The position numbers and the translations under genes are program-made. A stretch of DNA of 64,000 nucleotides from Microlunatus parietis (GTDB taxonomy: Bacteria > Actinomycetota > Actinomycetes > Propionibacteriales > Propionibacteriaceae), in NCBI RefSeq assembly GCF_013407955.1, contig NZ_JACCBU010000001.1, forward strand, positions 4,650,001 to 4,714,000, written 5' to 3'. Under the pieces are notes generated by a model. The model ran no database searches. It was not told the origin of the DNA and saw only the letters and a program-made list of their open reading frames with translations. Positions 24,954-33,764 of this stretch are shown piece after piece; position 1 is the stretch's first letter; the number at the start of each line of letters is the position of its first letter.

Positions 24954-25709
24954 ATGTTCGACCTCGGCGGCTGGGCGGCATCGACCATGGGCGGGTCGAT
25001 GCTGCTGGCCGTGCCGGTCGCGCTGCTGGCCGGCCTGGTCTCGTTCTTCTCGCCCTGCGTCGTCCCGTTGGTGCCGGGCTACCTCGCGTACACCTCGGGC
25101 GTCGGCGCCGCCGACGTACTGGCCGGGAAGGGGCGCGGCCGGCTGATCGCCGGCGCGAGTCTGTTCGTGCTCGGCATCGCCGTCGTGTACGTGATCATCG
25201 GCGCCGTCGTCGGCTCGGCCGGGGTGGCGCTGTTGCAGTACCGGGACCCGATCAACCGGGTGATCGGGGTCGGCCTGATCTTGCTCGGATTGATCTTCAC
25301 CGGCCTGCCCGGCATCGCCCAGCGCACCCTGCGGACCGACTGGCGGCCCCGGGTCGGCGTCGCCGCGGCGCCCTTGCTGGGCGGCGTTTTCGCGCTCGGC
25401 TGGACCCCGTGCATGGGCCCGACGCTCGGCGCCGTGCTGGGCCTGGCCTGGAACCAGCAGACCGCGGTCCGGGGCGCCCTGCTGACGTTCGTCTTCACCC
25501 TCGGTCTCGGGCTGCCGTTCATCGCCGCCGCCGTCGCGTACGGCCGGATGGCGCGGGCCATCGACGCCGTCCGCCGGCACCAGGTGGCGATCATGCGGAT
25601 CGGTGGCGGGCTGATGATCGTGGTCGGGCTGCTGATGGCGACCGGGCTGTGGAAGTTGATCACCGAGTGGCTGCTGCAGTGGGCCGGCGGCTTCCTCCCG
25701 GCACTGTAG
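24954..25709 (+). CDS. ccdA: Cytochrome c biogenesis protein CcdA
   Basis: The 251-residue membrane protein has about six helices and the two conserved half-motifs LVSFFSPCVVPLVPGYLAY and LGWTPCMGPTLGAVLGLAW, whose Cys pair carries electrons across the membrane. It would take reducing power from cytosolic thioredoxin and pass it to the adjacent TlpA/ResA-like protein. The gap to the preceding gene is 7 bp. Confidence 0.95.
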   Translation: MFDLGGWAASTMGGSMLLAVPVALLAGLVSFFSPCVVPLVPGYLAYTSGVGAADVLAGKGRGRLIAGASLFVLGIAVVYVIIGAVVGSAGVALLQYRDPINRVIGVGLILLGLIFTGLPGIAQRTLRTDWRPRVGVAAAPLLGGVFALGWTPCMGPTLGAVLGLAWNQQTAVRGALLTFVFTLGLGLPFIAAAVAYGRMARAIDAVRRHQVAIMRIGGGLMIVVGLLMATGLWKLITEWLLQWAGGFLPAL

Positions 25710-25716
25710 GAGTTTC

Positions 25717-27285
25717 GTGATCATGCTGAAGTCCAAGGAACGCCAGGATGCCCCGGCCCTCGGCCCGCTCGGCCTGCTCCGCTGGGGCTGGACCCAGCTC
25801 ACCTCGATGCGGACCGCCCTGGTGCTGCTGTTCACGCTGGCCGTGGCGGCGATCCCCGGTTCCCTGGTGCCGCAGCGCTCCGTGTCGCCGATCGGGGTCA
25901 CCGACTTCATCGCCGCGAACCCGACGCTGGGGCCGATCTACGACCGGATCGGGCTGTTCAACGTCTACACCTCGGTCTGGTTCTCCGCCGTCTACCTGCT
26001 GCTCTTCGTCTCCCTGATCGGCTGCATCCTGCCGCGCACCGCGACCTTCCTGCGCGCGTTGCGGGCCGAGCCGCCGCGGACGCCGCGCCATCTGCACCGG
26101 CTGCCCGTCCACGAGACCCGCCCGCTCGGTGGTGACGGGGACGAGGTCCTGGACGAGGCGGTGCAGCGGCTGCGGAAGGCCCGCTACCGAGTGCTCCGCG
26201 ACGGTGACGGCTCGGGGGAGGGGGCCACGGTCCGGGCCGAGCGCGGCTACCTGCGCGAGGCCGGCAACGTGATCTTCCACATCAGCCTCGTGGTGCTGCT
26301 GATCGGCGTCGCGATCAGCAGCCTCCTCGGCTATCGCGGCAGCAGCCTGGTGATCACCGGGCAGGGTTTCTCCAACAATCTCTCCCAGTACGACGATCTG
26401 AGCGCGGGTGCCGCCTTCTCCGAACAGATGCTGCGGCCGTTCACCGTACGGGTGAAGGACTTCGACGCCCAGTTCGAGTTGGGCGACGTGCAGACCGGTG
26501 CCGCGCGCGTGTTCGAGGCGCTGATCGAGGTGTCCGAGCCGGGCCGGCCGGCCCGGGAGCAGGTGCTCGAGGTGAACCACCCGCTGACCATCGGCGGCAC
26601 CTCGGTGCACCTGATCGCCCACGGCTACGCGCCGGTGGTCACCGTGCTCGACGGCGACGGCAATATCGCGTTCTCCGGGCCGGTGCCGTTCCTGCCGCAG
26701 GACGGCAACTTCACCTCGGCCGGGACGATCAAGGCGCCGGACGGCCGGCCGGAACGCCTGGCCTTCCAGGGCTTCTTCCTGCCAACCGCGGTCGTCGATG
26801 ATCAAGGTCCGCGGTCCACCTTCCCGGACGCGATCGATCCCGCGCTGTTCCTGAACGCCTGGTCCGGACCGCCGAAGGAGGAGACCGGCGAGCCCGAGAA
26901 CGTCTACTCGCTGGACGCCCGCGGGATGACCCAGCTGAAGGACGAGAAGGGCGACCCGGTCCGGCTGCAGCTGCGACCCGGCCAGTCGATCACGCTGCCG
27001 GACGGCAAGGGCGTGATCACGATGGACGGCTGGCAGCGCTGGGTGAAGCTGCAGATCAGCGAGACGCCCGGACTGGTGCTCACCCTGGTCGCGGTGAGCC
27101 TCGCCGTCCTCGGCCTGTGCCTGTCCCTGTTCATCCGGCCGCGCCGGGTCTGGGTCCGGATCCGTACCGGCAAGGACGGGAGCCGGACGCTCGAGATCGG
27201 CGGCCTGGACCGCGTCGACGCCCGGACCGGCCTGGACGAGGATCTGGCCACCCTCGCCGACGACCTCGCCAAGAAAGAGCACTGA
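25717..27285 (+). CDS. resB: Cytochrome c biogenesis protein ResB
   Basis: The 522-residue protein has three N-terminal membrane helices (SMRTALVLLFTLAVAAIPGSLVPQ is typical), a large extracytoplasmic domain and a last helix (LVLTLVAVSLAVLGLCLSLFI). ResB and CcsB form the synthetase that moves haem out and ligates it to CXXCH cysteines. The start is GTG 25717 behind AGGAG; an ATG two codons on (25723) is in TGATCATG. It follows ccdA by 7 bp. Confidence 0.95.
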   Translation: MIMLKSKERQDAPALGPLGLLRWGWTQLTSMRTALVLLFTLAVAAIPGSLVPQRSVSPIGVTDFIAANPTLGPIYDRIGLFNVYTSVWFSAVYLLLFVSLIGCILPRTATFLRALRAEPPRTPRHLHRLPVHETRPLGGDGDEVLDEAVQRLRKARYRVLRDGDGSGEGATVRAERGYLREAGNVIFHISLVVLLIGVAISSLLGYRGSSLVITGQGFSNNLSQYDDLSAGAAFSEQMLRPFTVRVKDFDAQFELGDVQTGAARVFEALIEVSEPGRPAREQVLEVNHPLTIGGTSVHLIAHGYAPVVTVLDGDGNIAFSGPVPFLPQDGNFTSAGTIKAPDGRPERLAFQGFFLPTAVVDDQGPRSTFPDAIDPALFLNAWSGPPKEETGEPENVYSLDARGMTQLKDEKGDPVRLQLRPGQSITLPDGKGVITMDGWQRWVKLQISETPGLVLTLVAVSLAVLGLCLSLFIRPRRVWVRIRTGKDGSRTLEIGGLDRVDARTGLDEDLATLADDLAKKEH

Positions 27286-27312
27286 GCCTGGTCGTTGGGC
27301 CCTGCGTCCGTG

Positions 27313-27390
27313 CCCTGAGCCTGTCGATGAACGCGCCCTGAGCCTGTCGAAGGGCCAGGGCAGATGTGCCTTGCCTTCGACGAAGCTCAG
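27313..27390 (-). repeat. Cluster of three Repeat B copies after resB
   Basis: CCCTGAGCCTGTCGA lies at 27313-27327, a complete copy at 27336-27354 and a degenerate, opposite-facing copy (CTTCGACGAAGCTCAG) at 27375-27390. The cluster begins 28 bp after the resB stop. Confidence 0.8.
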
Positions 27391-27452
27391 CCCGGACCCA
27401 CCGTTACCCGTCACTGTTGGCCCCGTACCACCGACAGCTGTCCCTGCTCGGG

Positions 27453-27534
27453 GATGTCGCGAAACCTCTTGGTGTCGACCGAAACAGACCGGCACAACGT
27501 TGCACCCTTTGATGCGAAGAGAAATCGCGACATC
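27453..27534. repeat. Imperfect 18-bp inverted repeat between resB and ccsB
   Basis: Arms 27453-27470 and 27517-27534 share GATGTCGCGA and CTCTT with three mismatches between; a 46-bp spacer contains the palindrome CAACGTTG. Together with the Repeat B cluster it fills much of the 526-bp gap 27286-27811; the rest shows no gene I can support. Confidence 0.6.
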
Positions 27535-27811
27535 GCCCCGACCTCCGCAGCCGCGACTGCCCCCGGGCCTACCGCGACCGTTCGCCTCACCATCGCAGCC
27601 TCGACATCGCCGAGCGGACCGCTTGACCGGCAGAACCCGCTCCAGCTGGCCGGCGACACCCCTGGTGGGGCGATCACTTCTCGTCTCCGCATCCGAGAAC
27701 TCCCTCGCCGTGCTCAGGTGGCCCGATGCCCTCGCCACCAGCGGCAGCCGTAGGATGAACCGGTCGGTACCGGCCGAACGCTCCGGATCCGGCGAGCGAG
27801 GACGACTGATC

Positions 27812-28774
27812 ATGAACTTCGAGTACTACTCCAACCTCGCGATCGTCTCCGCGGTCGTGGTGTATCTGCTGGCCCTGCTGGCCCATGCGGCCGAATGGGC
27901 GACCGCCCGCCGGGTCGCGGCCGCGCCGGCCGAGACGCGCGAACTGGTCGGGGCGACCGTCGGGTCATCGGCCGCCACGGTGGAGCAGCCGCCGGCCGCC
28001 GAACCCGTGACGAGCGGCGGGGTCGACCGGAGCGAGTTCGCCGGCCGGATCGGGCTCCGGCTGACCGTGATCGGCTTCGCGCTGAGCACCGCGGGTACGG
28101 TGCTGCGCGGGGTCGCGGCCGGTCGCGCGCCGTGGGGCAACATGTACGAGTTCACGATCACGGCCCTGGCCTTCGCCGTGCTGGCGTACCTGATCATGGT
28201 CAAGCTGGTCGGCGCGCGCTGGCTGGGCTTGCCGGTGGCGCTGCTGGCGACTGTCGGCAACGGGCTCGCCGCGACCGTGTTCCACGTCGGGGTGGCGCCG
28301 CTGGTGCCGGCCCTGCACTCGGTCTGGTTCATCATCCACATCGTCGCCGCGGCGATCTGCGGCGCGGCGTTCAACATCGGCGCCTGCCTGTCGATCTTCT
28401 ACCTGATCAAGCAACGAGCCGAGGCCAAGGGGTCGGTGACCGGCTACCTGGCGAAGCTCCCGTCGGCCCGTCGGCTCGATCTCTACGCGTACCGGTTCCA
28501 CGCCTTCGCCTTCCCGCTCTGGACCTTCGCGGTGGCCGCCGGTGCGGTCTGGGCCGAGTACGCCTGGGGTCGCTACTGGGGCTGGGATCCCAAGGAGACT
28601 TGGGCTCTGGTGACCTGGGTGATCTACGCCTGCTACCTGCACGCGCGTTCCACGGCCGGCTGGCGCGGCACCAAGGCGGCCGTGATCGCGATCATCGGCC
28701 TGGTCTCGTTCTGGTTCAACTTCATCGGCGTCAACCTGCTCTTCTCCGGCCTGCACTCCTACGCCGGCGTCTGA
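27812..28774 (+). CDS. ccsB: Cytochrome c biogenesis protein CcsB (CcsA family)
   Basis: The 320-residue membrane protein has the haem-handling WWD motif YWGWDPKETWALVTW and flanking histidines in ALHSVWFIIHI and YRFHAFAFPLWTF. It works with ResB to export and attach haem. The ATG at 27812 has GAGGA upstream and lies in TGATCATG. A 526-bp repeat-filled gap separates it from resB, so it may need its own promoter. Confidence 0.95.
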   Translation: MNFEYYSNLAIVSAVVVYLLALLAHAAEWATARRVAAAPAETRELVGATVGSSAATVEQPPAAEPVTSGGVDRSEFAGRIGLRLTVIGFALSTAGTVLRGVAAGRAPWGNMYEFTITALAFAVLAYLIMVKLVGARWLGLPVALLATVGNGLAATVFHVGVAPLVPALHSVWFIIHIVAAAICGAAFNIGACLSIFYLIKQRAEAKGSVTGYLAKLPSARRLDLYAYRFHAFAFPLWTFAVAAGAVWAEYAWGRYWGWDPKETWALVTWVIYACYLHARSTAGWRGTKAAVIAIIGLVSFWFNFIGVNLLFSGLHSYAGV

Positions 28775-28814
28775 TCTTGCTGGACGTCCTGGCCCGGAAT
28801 TCGATCTTGGTCGG

Positions 28815-29663
28815 GTGTACGAGAGCCGGCCGCTGCCGGGCCACCCGGACGTGCTCCGGCTGACCTGCGCGACCGGCGACTTCGTGATCAAGAAACCCTG
28901 GGACCCGCTCGACGTCGAGCTGTACAGCCGGGTCGAGGTCCGGCTGAACGACCTCGGGATCAGGCAGGCCCGTCAGCTGCGTACGTCTGCCGGAGCGTTG
29001 CTGGCCAGCACCGGCCATGCGGTGCAGGAGTTCCTGTCCGGGGAGGTCCTGGCCGACCATCCCGGACCGGCCCTGACCCGGCGCTTCCTGACCCACCTCG
29101 CCGAGTACGACAGCGCGCTGGCCGGTCTCGCCGTGCCGGCCGAGCTCGCTGCCCGGGACTCGGTCTGGACCAGGGTGGTTCGGCCCGGCTACCTGATCGC
29201 CGAGCTGCCCGGCCTGCTGGCCCGGCAGCCGCAGCTCGGGCTCGACCGCGCGCCGATCGACCGGCTGCTCGGCGTGCTGAGCGACGGGCCGGACCGGCTG
29301 ACCTCGACGGCGGGCCGGCAACTCGTCCACGGCGACCTCGGCCCGGACAACGTGCTGGCCGATCGAGCCGGGCTGGTGATCATCGACTTCACGCCCTACC
29401 ACGACAGCGTGCTGCTCGGCCTCGGCTCGGCCGTCTACTTCTTTCAGCTGCACGGCCAGGACCCGACCCGCGCCGACCTGGAGGCGAGCTTCGCGTCGTA
29501 CGGTGCCGACCCTGCAGCCGGCTGGGCCACCCTCGCCCGGGAGGCACTGCGCCGCCTCGCCACCCCCTTCGCTGCCGCGGCGGAACGGGGCACCGGCCTC
29601 GACGAGACGGCAGCCCGGCGTCGGCACCGGGCCGTCGCCACCCTCGCGACCCTGATCCCGTGA
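28815..29663 (+). CDS. Aminoglycoside phosphotransferase-like (APH) family protein
   Basis: The 282-residue protein has VHGDLGPDNVLAD, the kinase catalytic loop with Asp and Asn, and VIIDFTPYHDS, the DFG-like metal site. FVIKKPWDP supplies the ATP-binding Lys. It is related to small-molecule kinases such as homoserine or choline kinase; resistance function is not implied. GTG start without a strong ribosome binding site. It stands alone, 40 bp after ccsB. Confidence 0.78.
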   Translation: MYESRPLPGHPDVLRLTCATGDFVIKKPWDPLDVELYSRVEVRLNDLGIRQARQLRTSAGALLASTGHAVQEFLSGEVLADHPGPALTRRFLTHLAEYDSALAGLAVPAELAARDSVWTRVVRPGYLIAELPGLLARQPQLGLDRAPIDRLLGVLSDGPDRLTSTAGRQLVHGDLGPDNVLADRAGLVIIDFTPYHDSVLLGLGSAVYFFQLHGQDPTRADLEASFASYGADPAAGWATLAREALRRLATPFAAAAERGTGLDETAARRRHRAVATLATLIP

Positions 29664-29713
29664 CGATCGCGAAGCTCCCTCGCTCCGGCCGGTTCACCGC
29701 CTGAGCCGGCGCT

Positions 29714-30322
29714 TCACCTCAGGCCGAGGGTCGTTTCCGACAGGCCGGTCCCGAGGAACCGGAAGACCTCGGCGAGCTGGGCGCGCAGCGCGGCGGGATC
29801 GGTGCTGCCGGAGCGGGCCCATTCGTCGAGGGCGACGTACTGGGCGATGCTGGCCCAGCCGAGCGCGAGCCGCAGCCGCAGCCGGTCGGCGCCGGGCTGC
29901 CGCTCCAACCAGTCCTGATGCAGTCGATCTTGGCGCTCCAGGTAGCGGCCGGTCAGGGCCGGGCTGGCGGCGATGATGGGGAGGCTGCGGAGGAACTGGT
30001 CCCAGCGCGGCCGGTCCGCGACCAGTTCGACGACGATCTCGTCGGCCGCGGCGGCCAGGTCGGCGGCCAGCGATCCGGTGGCGGTCCGGGCGGACAGCCG
30101 ATCCAGGAACGCTTCGTCGATCCGGAGCTGCGCGGTGAGCGCGACATCCTCCTTGGACGTGAAGTAGCGGGCGAACGTACGGGGCGAGACGTCCGCGGCC
30201 GCGGCGATCTCGTCAACCGTGGTCCGGCCGAAACCCTTGGTCTCGAACAGCCGGAGGGCGGCGTCGACCAGCGCGTTTCGGGTCTGCCGCTTCTTCCGCT
30301 CCCGCAAGCCCTCGGCCGTCAC
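29714..30322 (-). CDS. TetR family transcriptional regulator
   Basis: The 202-residue protein has an N-terminal helix-turn-helix (LVDAALRLFETKGFGRTTVDEIAAAADVSPRTFARYFTSKEDV). The C-terminal ligand domain ends FRFLGTGLSETTLGLR. GTG start at 30322 overlaps the upstream DUF2236 gene by 4 bp, so the two are one unit and the regulator likely controls it. A dyad upstream of that operon (31175-31186) is a possible binding site. Confidence 0.92.
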   Translation of the reverse strand: MTAEGLRERKKRQTRNALVDAALRLFETKGFGRTTVDEIAAAADVSPRTFARYFTSKEDVALTAQLRIDEAFLDRLSARTATGSLAADLAAAADEIVVELVADRPRWDQFLRSLPIIAASPALTGRYLERQDRLHQDWLERQPGADRLRLRLALGWASIAQYVALDEWARSGSTDPAALRAQLAEVFRFLGTGLSETTLGLR

Positions 30323-31152
30323 CGGTCCGGCCCGAGGTCGTCGATCCGGTAGCCGTCCGGGTAGAGCAGTTTGACGGCGGGCAGGTCGTTCAGGGCGTCG
30401 TCCGAGCGGCGGTGTCGGTCGGCCTGAGCCATGGCGCGGATCGTGACGTCGGCAAGCCGCCGCGCCCAGCGCGGTACCGGCGGCAGTCCGCAGGTCTCCA
30501 GGACCCGCGGCGGAATCGTGGCGAGCAACAACTGCCGGGTCAGCTTCGCGGACCGCCCGGTCAACCCGGTGGCAGCCAAGGTCGCGGACATCGCCGCCTC
30601 GGCGAGCTCCTCGTTCGCCTTCGTGTACGCATACGTGCTCTGCTCGTACTCGTCCAGGAACCTGGCCGTCTGGTCGTAGGTCGGCGGGAAGTCCTTGATG
30701 TTCATCCGCCGCCCCTGCTCGCTTCGGAAGGCGTGCACCGCCGCCTTCTCGGCCGGGGTGATCCGCCGCCAGCCGTACCGCTCGATGAAGCGGACCGGGA
30801 CCACGGTGTCGACCGCGAGGACGAACGTGAAGTGGTCGGCGGCGATGTCGTACCGGGCGTGGATCCGGTTCACCCGGCTGAGGGCCGCCCGGCCGGCCGG
30901 CGAGTCCAGGCCGTTTCGGTCCCACGCGTCCTGCAGCAGCGCGGTGTCCACCATCCGCTTGACGCCGCGTCGGATGAACTCGCCGGTCGTCGCCATCAGC
31001 CGGCTCATCGCCGGTACGCAGAACGTCCGGAGCGTCTGGTCCGCCGTCGCCATGGCCATCGGGGTGGGGAACTCCCGTTGGATCAGCTCGAACATCTGCC
31101 CGTAGTCGCGCTCCGGGTGCAGGGTCCGGAGGAGTTCCTGAGTGGCTGCCAT
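30319..31152 (-). CDS. MpaB/DUF2236-like oxygenase family protein
   Basis: The 277-residue protein shows HARYDIAADHFTFVLAVDTVVPVRFIERYGWR, the core of the DUF2236 family that includes MpaB and haem-dependent rubber oxygenases. Neighbouring His and Asp residues would lie at the metal or haem site. It is probably cytosolic or peripherally membrane-bound. It is followed by a TetR gene with a 4-bp overlap. The natural substrate cannot be told. Confidence 0.8.
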   Translation of the reverse strand: MAATQELLRTLHPERDYGQMFELIQREFPTPMAMATADQTLRTFCVPAMSRLMATTGEFIRRGVKRMVDTALLQDAWDRNGLDSPAGRAALSRVNRIHARYDIAADHFTFVLAVDTVVPVRFIERYGWRRITPAEKAAVHAFRSEQGRRMNIKDFPPTYDQTARFLDEYEQSTYAYTKANEELAEAAMSATLAATGLTGRSAKLTRQLLLATIPPRVLETCGLPPVPRWARRLADVTIRAMAQADRHRRSDDALNDLPAVKLLYPDGYRIDDLGPDR

Positions 31153-31174
31153 CGGTCGAGATTATGTCTGTCTC

Positions 31175-31186
31175 TGCCATTTGGCA
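31175..31186. promoter_or_regulatory. Dyad TGCCATTTGGCA upstream of the DUF2236-tetR operon
   Basis: Five-base arms TGCCA/TGGCA surround TT, with matching outer TGTC/GACA bases about 10 bp further out. It lies 23 bp upstream of the DUF2236 start. Binding by the adjacent TetR protein is inferred. Confidence 0.4.
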
Positions 31187-31222
31187 ATAGCCGACACTTC
31201 GTAGGAATCTGGCCTGCTACCC

Positions 31223-31245
31223 TTTAGTTGAAGACTAAATTAGTC
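31223..31245. promoter_or_regulatory. Overlapping AT-rich palindromes upstream of the VOC gene
   Basis: TTTAGT(TGAAG)ACTAAA at 31223-31239 overlaps GACTAA-A-TTAGTC at 31233-31245. Such AT-rich TTAGT dyads are typical of MarR-type operators. The site ends 13 bp before the VOC start, where it could block translation or transcription initiation. The cognate regulator is not adjacent. Confidence 0.5.
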
Positions 31246-31258
31246 GTCGGGAGTAGGC

Positions 31259-31741
31259 ATGGGCATCCATCAGTTGAATCACGCTGTGCTGTACGTCGGC
31301 GAGCTGGCTCGCTCGGTGGAGTTCTACACCGGGGTGCTGGACTTCGCCGTGGTCGCGGAACTGCCCGGAGCGGCGTTCCTGCGCGCCGCCGACTCGACCA
31401 ATGATCATGATCTCGGGCTGTTCCAGGGCAGCGGTGCTCGGCCGGTGCAGGGGGCCGGGCTCTATCACCTCGCCTGGGAGGTCGGCACCCTGGGCGAGCT
31501 GGAAGAGATCCGGGAGCGGCTCGCCGACGCCAGGGCGCTGGTCGGCACGTCCGATCATGGGACCACGAAATCCTTGTACGGCAAGGATCCCGACGGCCTG
31601 GAGTTCGAGATCGTCTGGCTGGTGCCGGCGGACCGGCTGACCGGCGACGAGCAGATGACCGTCGCCCCGCTCAATCTCCCGGCCGAGATCGAGCGCTACG
31701 GGCGGGACACCCGGGGCGGCGTCGGCGTCAGCGTCCGCTGA
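31259..31741 (+). CDS. VOC family (glyoxalase/extradiol dioxygenase-like) protein
   Basis: The 160-residue protein has two beta-alpha-beta-beta-beta units: LNHAVLYVGELARSVEFYTGVLDF with a metal His, and GLYHLAWEVGTLGEL and DPDGLEFEIVW with a second His and a Glu. It resembles catechol dioxygenase-like or lyase VOC enzymes. It is a single gene behind a palindromic control site, divergent from the DUF2236 operon. Substrate unknown. Confidence 0.85.
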   Translation: MGIHQLNHAVLYVGELARSVEFYTGVLDFAVVAELPGAAFLRAADSTNDHDLGLFQGSGARPVQGAGLYHLAWEVGTLGELEEIRERLADARALVGTSDHGTTKSLYGKDPDGLEFEIVWLVPADRLTGDEQMTVAPLNLPAEIERYGRDTRGGVGVSVR

Positions 31742-31751
31742 GCGTTGTGGC

Positions 31752-33659
31752 TTACCCGGGGCTGACGGTCAAGATCAACTCGCCGGTCGGCTGCAGCAGG
31801 TCCGGCGACCCGGTGAAGGTGAGCCGGGTGAGTTCCGGGCCCCAGACCTGGCTCAGCCGGGGATCCGGCAGCGGTACGGGCTCGGCGGTGCACGGAGCCG
31901 CGGCGGGATGCGTGATGATCACGCCGCGCCCTTCGTCGCCGGCCACCCGCACCGCACCGGGCTCGACGGTCGCGGTGCCGTTGACGATCAGGTGCCAGAC
32001 CAGCGACGTCGGCGCCACGTCGAGCTTCCAGCGGTCGGTGATCACCGCGCCCTCGGCGGTCAGGGCCGTGTCCCGGATCCAGGACTCGAGGCCGGCCTCG
32101 GCGGGGTAGGCGTCGGCCAGGTCGAGCGAGGCCTGCACCCGGTCGGCCGTCACGTCCGCGGTCATCCCGCGACTGCGGTGATCACGACCGGGCAGCTGCC
32201 CGTACCCGTTGATCACCGGCAGATTGTGGAACTCGCTCTGCATGGTGAAGATCTGGTAGCGGCCCGGGCTGAACGTCTGCCGGGTGTACGTCCCGACGCC
32301 GAGGTCCACCACCCGCGGTACCCCGTCGACCGCGACCACGACGTTGCCGACGTCGTTGTGGTTGTGCGACTCGGCGTTGTGGCCGCCCTTCGCGGCCAGC
32401 GTGAGGCCGGCCAGCCGGGCCGTGATCACCTCGGTGTCCGGGAACCAGAAATGATCACCGTCGGCCGGACGGTCGGGCCCGGTCTCCCGCAGTTCCGGTG
32501 TGAAGATCACCTGGAGCACCCGGCCGAACGAGGCCAGCCGCCCGATCAGCCGGCCACCCCGGGTGTTGATCATCGCGGCATGCCGCAGCACCAGGTCGTC
32601 GCCGGTGTGCACGCCGAGCCGGTGCACCGGCGCGGCCAGGGTCCGCTCCTGCAGTCGGGCCGGTCCGTCGGCGAAGTTGACGTACCAGTCGTCGGCGATG
32701 TGCACCGCCGGGAAATAACGCGCGATCGGCGCCACCTTGGGATGTGTGAACCCGTTCAGCCGGCCGCCGGTCGCGTCGTGCAGCAGGGCCAGGCAGTCGC
32801 CCAGCGAGCCGCCGGCCCGGCCCCAGTACGAGGCGCCCTCGTCGCAGCCACCATCCACGGGATACGTGTCCAGGAAGAGATCCAGGCCGTCGACCGTCAG
32901 GTTGACGATCTCGGCGCGGGTCTCGGGGGCGAGGTCGAGCAGGAAGGCGCAGGCCAGCACGTTGGAGTGGATCCACGGATTCCAGTTGTTGATCGACGTG
33001 GTCAGCCAGTGCCAGTCGCGCCGGGTCCGGTACGGCTCCAGCACCCGCCGGTTCACCTCGGCCCGCAGCCGCGGCCGGATCGTCGACGCATACCCGTCCA
33101 GGGCGGCGCCGAGCACGTGGTCGGTCCAGGCCAGTACGGAGCCGGTCTCGGCCGCGAACAGATCAAGATCACAGTCGTCCGGTGACGGCACGGCACTGTC
33201 CCGTTCCCGGTTCTTCCAGGAATGCGCGGGAACGGTCCAGGCGAGCTCGTCACAGATCAGGCTGATCCCGTCGACGGCCTCGGTCAGCCAGCGCGGATCG
33301 CCGGTCAGCGCGGCAGCGAGGGTGACGGCGGTGAGCCGGGTCCGGCGCTCGAAGTACGGCTCCTCGTAGCCCACCCGGTTGCCCTCCTGGTGGAACCGGG
33401 CGTACTCGCTGGCCAGCAGGATCGGCCACGGCCGGTCCGCCAACTCCTCAGCGGTGGCAAGGATCTCGGCCCGATCGGCCACCGAGACCTGGGCCCAGCG
33501 ATCATGATCTTCGGCGGCCGGAGCCAGTCGTGGCGGCGGGTCGGCCAGGGCTGCGGTGACCTTGTCGGGCGGCAGCAGATCGGCAAGGCGGGTGGCGGGG
33601 GTCGGCTTCGCGGGCAGGTCGGCGGCCACGATCATCCTCTCGGCGATGGTGCCCGACAT
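31752..33659 (-). CDS. Heparinase II/III family protein
   Basis: The 635-residue protein has an alpha-barrel N-terminal half (including WHWLTTSINNWNPWIHSN) and the heparinase II/III beta-sheet domain with SHNHNDVGNVVVAVDG, the metal or catalytic His region. This fold cleaves uronic-acid polysaccharides by elimination. I see no clear signal peptide, so it may act on imported oligosaccharides in the cytosol, or the start is misplaced. No sugar transporter is beside it. It is convergent with the VOC gene, 10 bp apart. Confidence 0.85.
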   Translation of the reverse strand: MSGTIAERMIVAADLPAKPTPATRLADLLPPDKVTAALADPPPRLAPAAEDHDRWAQVSVADRAEILATAEELADRPWPILLASEYARFHQEGNRVGYEEPYFERRTRLTAVTLAAALTGDPRWLTEAVDGISLICDELAWTVPAHSWKNRERDSAVPSPDDCDLDLFAAETGSVLAWTDHVLGAALDGYASTIRPRLRAEVNRRVLEPYRTRRDWHWLTTSINNWNPWIHSNVLACAFLLDLAPETRAEIVNLTVDGLDLFLDTYPVDGGCDEGASYWGRAGGSLGDCLALLHDATGGRLNGFTHPKVAPIARYFPAVHIADDWYVNFADGPARLQERTLAAPVHRLGVHTGDDLVLRHAAMINTRGGRLIGRLASFGRVLQVIFTPELRETGPDRPADGDHFWFPDTEVITARLAGLTLAAKGGHNAESHNHNDVGNVVVAVDGVPRVVDLGVGTYTRQTFSPGRYQIFTMQSEFHNLPVINGYGQLPGRDHRSRGMTADVTADRVQASLDLADAYPAEAGLESWIRDTALTAEGAVITDRWKLDVAPTSLVWHLIVNGTATVEPGAVRVAGDEGRGVIITHPAAAPCTAEPVPLPDPRLSQVWGPELTRLTFTGSPDLLQPTGELILTVSPG

Positions 33660-33764
33660 TCTAGGTTTGCTGTCTCCCGGCGGTGCCTCGGCGTCCCGCC
33701 CACCGGGCGGTCGCTAGGATCGGAGCCCGCCGTCGATCATGTCGCCGACCACCAGGAGTTGATC

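Noticed and set aside
27364..27753. A 129-codon frame in the resB-ccsB gap
   Set aside because: Cys/Pro/Thr-rich low-complexity product, contains a Repeat B copy, no ribosome binding site or family likeness.
29714..31180. Open frame reading through the DUF2236 gene into tetR as one 488-residue protein
   Set aside because: The upstream part is out of phase with the DUF2236 protein and Arg/Pro-rich; the TetR family start fits GTG 30322.
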